Notes under the pieces: generated by a model | Told to the model about the DNA's origin: nothing | The model's database searches: none | The model's input: the letters and a program-made list of their open reading frames with translations, nothing else | Assembly (NCBI GenBank): GCA_900548085.1 | Contig: URJF01000085.1 | Location: 1 to 6,498, forward strand | Length of the DNA stretch: 6,498 nt | Direction of reading: 5' to 3' | Origin: an uncultured Oscillospiraceae bacterium | Lineage (GTDB): Bacteria > Bacillota > Clostridia > Oscillospirales > Acutalibacteraceae | Program-made: the position numbers and the translations under genes | Shown here: in pieces, positions 4,636 to 6,498 of the stretch | Position numbering within the stretch: the stretch's first letter is position 1 | Layout: each line of letters opens with the position of its first letter

Positions 4636-5757
4636 ATGAGTAAATATAAGGTAATAGTTTATGCAATAAGTAAAAATGAAGAAAAATTTGTAGACAGATG
4701 GGCAAAATCGATGGCCGAAGCTGACGGAATATATGTATGTGATACCGGCTCCGACGATAACACAGTAACGGCACTGAGAGAACACAATATAAATGTAAAA
4801 GAAATAAAGGTAGAACCATGGAGATTTGACACAGCAAGAAATATATCATTAGATTTTGTACCTAATGACACCGACATATGCGTTTGTACCGATTTGGATG
4901 AAGTATTCAAACAGGGATGGCGAAAAGAATTGGAAAAATATTGGACAAGTGATACTACAAGAGCAAAATACGAATACACATGGAGCTTTGACAAAAACGG
5001 AAACCCCTCCACAGTTTTTTTGGCAGAAAAAATACACAGCAGAAAAAACTTCAAATGGGTACATCCCGTTCACGAGATATTGGAATACAGCGGCAACCGG
5101 GACAAATATGTTTATTTGCCGGAGGTTAAGCTATATCATTATCCCGACAATACAAAGTCGAGAGGACAGTACCTAAAATTACTGGAGCAATCTGTTGAGG
5201 AAAACCCCGATGATGACAGAAATGTGCACTACTTAGGAAGAGAATATATGTTCTACGGGCAGTGGGATAAATGTATCAATACACTGAAAAGGCATATTAA
5301 AATGCCATCATCACAGTGGAACGACGAGAGGTGTGCCTCTATGAGATATATTGCGAGGGCATACAAAGCTAAAGGAAACTACTATGAATCCGACATTTGG
5401 TATCTAAGAGCGATAGCAGAAGCGCCATATCTGAGAGAGCCATATGTAGAGGCGGCACAAAACGCATACGAAGAAAGCAAGTGGGAAAAGGTATATTATC
5501 TATTGACCGAGGCTATGGAAATAACTACAAGACCACTGACATATATTAACGAAGAATACTGCTGGGGCAGTTTGCCATACGATTTGTTATCAATAGCTGC
5601 ATATAATTTAGAATTGTATGAAAAAGCGCTCACATACAGTAAAAAGGCGTCAGAGCTAAACCCTAACGACAACAGAATAAAAGAAAATATAAAAATAATA
5701 GAGCAAGCGAAAATCTCACTTGCTCACAACAATTCTATTATATCACAAAACAACTAA
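4636..5757 (+). CDS. family-2 glycosyltransferase with TPR-like C-terminal domain
   Basis: A cytoplasmic GT-A fold glycosyltransferase of 373 aa with no signal peptide or membrane helix. Nucleotide-sugar landmarks are visible: the N-terminal strand VIVYAISKNEE (6-16), CDTGSDDNT at 35-43, the RFDTARNISLDF segment (63-74) typical of this subfamily, and the metal-binding DxD as D86-L-D88 in CTDLDE. A conserved WVHPVHEIL at 141-149 follows. From about 192 to 360 the protein is helical and TPR-like (HYLGREYMFYGQWDKCINTL; a canonical NPND repeat end near 345). The layout resembles SunS-type peptide glycosyltransferases and GT2-TPR enzymes that modify proteins. Sitting 53 bp downstream of a Thr-rich collagen-like gene with no clear promoter of its own, it most likely glycosylates that protein, as SgtA is thought to do beside bclA3 in Clostridioides difficile. 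Its start has GAGG (4625-4628) 7 nt upstream. Donor sugar and target are unknown. Confidence 0.88.
   Translation: MSKYKVIVYAISKNEEKFVDRWAKSMAEADGIYVCDTGSDDNTVTALREHNINVKEIKVEPWRFDTARNISLDFVPNDTDICVCTDLDEVFKQGWRKELEKYWTSDTTRAKYEYTWSFDKNGNPSTVFLAEKIHSRKNFKWVHPVHEILEYSGNRDKYVYLPEVKLYHYPDNTKSRGQYLKLLEQSVEENPDDDRNVHYLGREYMFYGQWDKCINTLKRHIKMPSSQWNDERCASMRYIARAYKAKGNYYESDIWYLRAIAEAPYLREPYVEAAQNAYEESKWEKVYYLLTEAMEITTRPLTYINEEYCWGSLPYDLLSIAAYNLELYEKALTYSKKASELNPNDNRIKENIKIIEQAKISLAHNNSIISQNN
5701..5725. other. inverted repeat inside the glycosyltransferase 3' end
   Basis: GAGCAAG (5701-5707) and CTTGCTC (5719-5725) form a 7-bp stem with an 11-nt loop, 30 nt before the stop. No T-run follows on the plus strand; on the minus strand TATTATTTTTATATTTT follows. 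It is a weak candidate for 3' end formation of the collagen/glycosyltransferase transcript or for stopping antisense transcription. Confidence 0.3.
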
Positions 5758-5767
5758 AATACAATAC

Positions 5768-5795
5768 TTTAATTAAACTAAAAATCAGGTATAAT
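5768..5795 (+). promoter_or_regulatory. likely sigma-A promoter of hpf
   Basis: A perfect -10 TATAAT lies at 5790-5795. The best -35 is TTTAAT (5768-5773), 16 bp upstream and only a half match. There is no TGn extended -10. Initiation near 5801-5803 would give a leader of about 37 nt ending in a strong Shine-Dalgarno site. A weak -35 suggests dependence on an activator or on growth phase, which is inference. Confidence 0.5.
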
Positions 5796-5838
5796 AAAGA
5801 TGTAAAGAGAATTATCTTTTTACAAGGAGGTAAAATTT

Positions 5839-6387
5839 ATGATTAACATTTCTGCAAGAGGATTCGACCTAAAACAAGGTGCAAAGGACGGTATTCAGGA
5901 CGAACTGAAAAGGATTGAAAAAATGCTGCCCGACAACGCATCTTTTAATGTAACACTCACAAAAGAAAGAGACGACTACGAGTGTGATATTACAGTAAAA
6001 CATGTTGGCTCATTCATCAGAGGTGAAGCGAGAGCTGACAGAATTGAGCCGGCAGTAGATATGGCAGTAGATGATCTTAAGAGAAAGCTACGCAAGCTAA
6101 AAACCTTCTTCGTAGACAAAAAGAGAAAGGGCGGAATAGATGAAATAGCACAAGCTATTGATGTGCTCGGCGAAGAAGTATCGATGGATAACTTTGATGA
6201 AATGTACTACGACTCGGTAGATATCACAAGAAAAAAAGTTATTGATCCACATATGATGACAGACGATGAAGCAATAGTACAGATGGAAATGCTCGGTCAC
6301 AGCTTTTTCGTATATCTCGGAATAGACGGCGAGACAAAAATTATTTACAAAAGAAAGAACGGCTATGGCGTTTTGATATGTGAATAG
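5839..6387 (+). CDS. hpf: ribosome hibernation promoting factor, long form
   Basis: Long HPF binds the 30S decoding region in stationary phase or stress and pairs 70S ribosomes into inactive 100S dimers. The 182-aa length is that of the long form. The N-terminal HPF/YfiA domain (about 1-97) carries the basic helix RKLRKLKTF (82-90) that contacts rRNA, preceded by EARADRIEPAVDMAVDDL (63-80). An acidic, variable linker (about 98-130) follows. The C-terminal dimerisation domain (about 131-182) shows the family pattern: MTDDEAIVQMEMLGHSFFVYL (140-160, read in parts as MTDDEAIVQME and LGHSFFVYL) and IIYKRKNGYGVLI. The start ATG has AAGGAGG at 5824-5830, 8 nt upstream. It has its own -10 box and its own terminator, so it is probably monocistronic. 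Confidence 0.97.
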   Translation: MINISARGFDLKQGAKDGIQDELKRIEKMLPDNASFNVTLTKERDDYECDITVKHVGSFIRGEARADRIEPAVDMAVDDLKRKLRKLKTFFVDKKRKGGIDEIAQAIDVLGEEVSMDNFDEMYYDSVDITRKKVIDPHMMTDDEAIVQMEMLGHSFFVYLGIDGETKIIYKRKNGYGVLICE

Positions 6388-6397
6388 CTAATATTTT

Positions 6398-6426
6398 TAG
6401 GGCACCAAAACAGGTGCCCTATTTTT
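6398..6426 (+). terminator. rho-independent terminator of hpf
   Basis: TAGGGCACC (6398-6406) and GGTGCCCTA (6413-6421) form a perfect 9-bp stem with a 6-nt loop (AAAACA), followed by TTTTT at 6422-6426. It lies 10 nt after the hpf stop. On the minus strand the stem is followed by A-runs, so it works in one direction only. Confidence 0.93.
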
Positions 6427-6436
6427 ATAAATAACT

Positions 6437-6498
6437 TTAACATATAACTGTAGAGAGTCCACCGGACTGTTTCTGCCAAATCATAGATTTGGAGCATC
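6437..6498 (-). CDS. possible 3' end of a leftward gene (edge fragment, unrecognised)
   Basis: On the minus strand an open frame enters from the right edge and runs 19 codons (ending SGGLSTVIC) to a TAA at 6437-6439, just beyond the hpf terminator. If real it would converge on hpf. The fragment is too short for family recognition, and the absence of a stop over 19 codons is not significant. The region also contains two short palindromes, so a non-coding or RNA element is equally possible. Confidence 0.2.
   Translation of the reverse strand, partial: CSKSMIWQKQSGGLSTVIC
6456..6492. repeat. two adjacent short palindromes at the right edge
   Basis: AGTCC-ACC-GGACT (6456-6468) is a 5-bp stem, and CCAAATC-ATA-GATTTGG (6476-6492) is a 7-bp stem, both with 3-nt loops. 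They are 7 bp apart. They may form the edge of a structured RNA, an operator, or part of a coding region running in from the right. I cannot assign them. Confidence 0.45.

Noticed and set aside
4501..5073. Minus-strand frames opposite the glycosyltransferase start
   Set aside because: Antisense to clear GT2 motifs, Phe/Cys/Leu-rich as expected from complementing A-rich codons, and no ribosome sites.
6441..6498. T-box or other riboswitch leader at the right edge
   Set aside because: The AGAGAG and small stems are suggestive, but no specifier loop, T-box core or antiterminator is visible in the bases present.

Overview
This window looks like a low-to-middling GC Gram-positive genome of the Clostridia type. 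The evidence is strong Shine-Dalgarno sites (AAGGAGG, GGAGG) at most genes, the class III heat-shock order ctsR-mcsA-mcsB-clpC, a long-form ribosome hibernation factor, and A/T-rich sigma-A promoters. A gut Oscillospiraceae/Ruminococcaceae-like lineage is my guess; nothing in the window fixes genus or species.

The left half (1-3526, minus strand) is the CtsR regulon operon, transcribed right to left: ctsR (repressor), mcsA (zinc-finger adaptor/activator), mcsB (protein-arginine kinase homologue) and the N-terminal two thirds or so of clpC (AAA+ unfoldase), which runs off the left edge. Upstream of ctsR is a textbook sigma-A promoter (TTGACT, 17 bp, TATAAC). A near-consensus CtsR box overlaps the predicted transcription start. 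Two weaker or more distal heptad pairs lie over the -35 and inside the A-tract region. The classical logic applies: CtsR represses its own operon, heat or arginine phosphorylation relieves it, and ClpC with ClpP degrades damaged or phosphoarginine-tagged proteins.

The most unusual observation is in McsB. Its fold and much of its active site are recognisable. However, the conserved phosphagen-kinase cysteine is Ser, the first of five ATP-phosphate-binding arginines is Gln, the flexible catalytic loop carrying the second glutamate is shortened and has no Glu at that place, and the C-terminal RDxRR-type phosphoarginine-sensing motif is absent. CtsR, McsA and the visible ClpC keep their signature residues. 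This may be a divergent or catalytically impaired arginine kinase.

The centre (3527-3763) is a divergent regulatory region: phased A-tracts, CtsR heptads facing left, a weak mother-cell-sigma-like promoter facing right, and a perfect 10-bp inverted repeat just before the next gene's ribosome binding site. The plus-strand pair that follows is a collagen-like protein (Cys/Pro-rich head, 32 uninterrupted Gly-X-Y triplets, BclA-type C-terminal domain) and a family-2 glycosyltransferase with a TPR-like tail. They are 53 bp apart with a small GC-rich hairpin between them. They look like a substrate/enzyme pair for a glycosylated spore-surface or cell-surface filament.

The right end holds hpf (long form) with its own -10 box, a strong Shine-Dalgarno site and a clear rho-independent terminator. 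The last 70 bases may contain the 3' end of a leftward gene and two short palindromes, neither of which I can identify.
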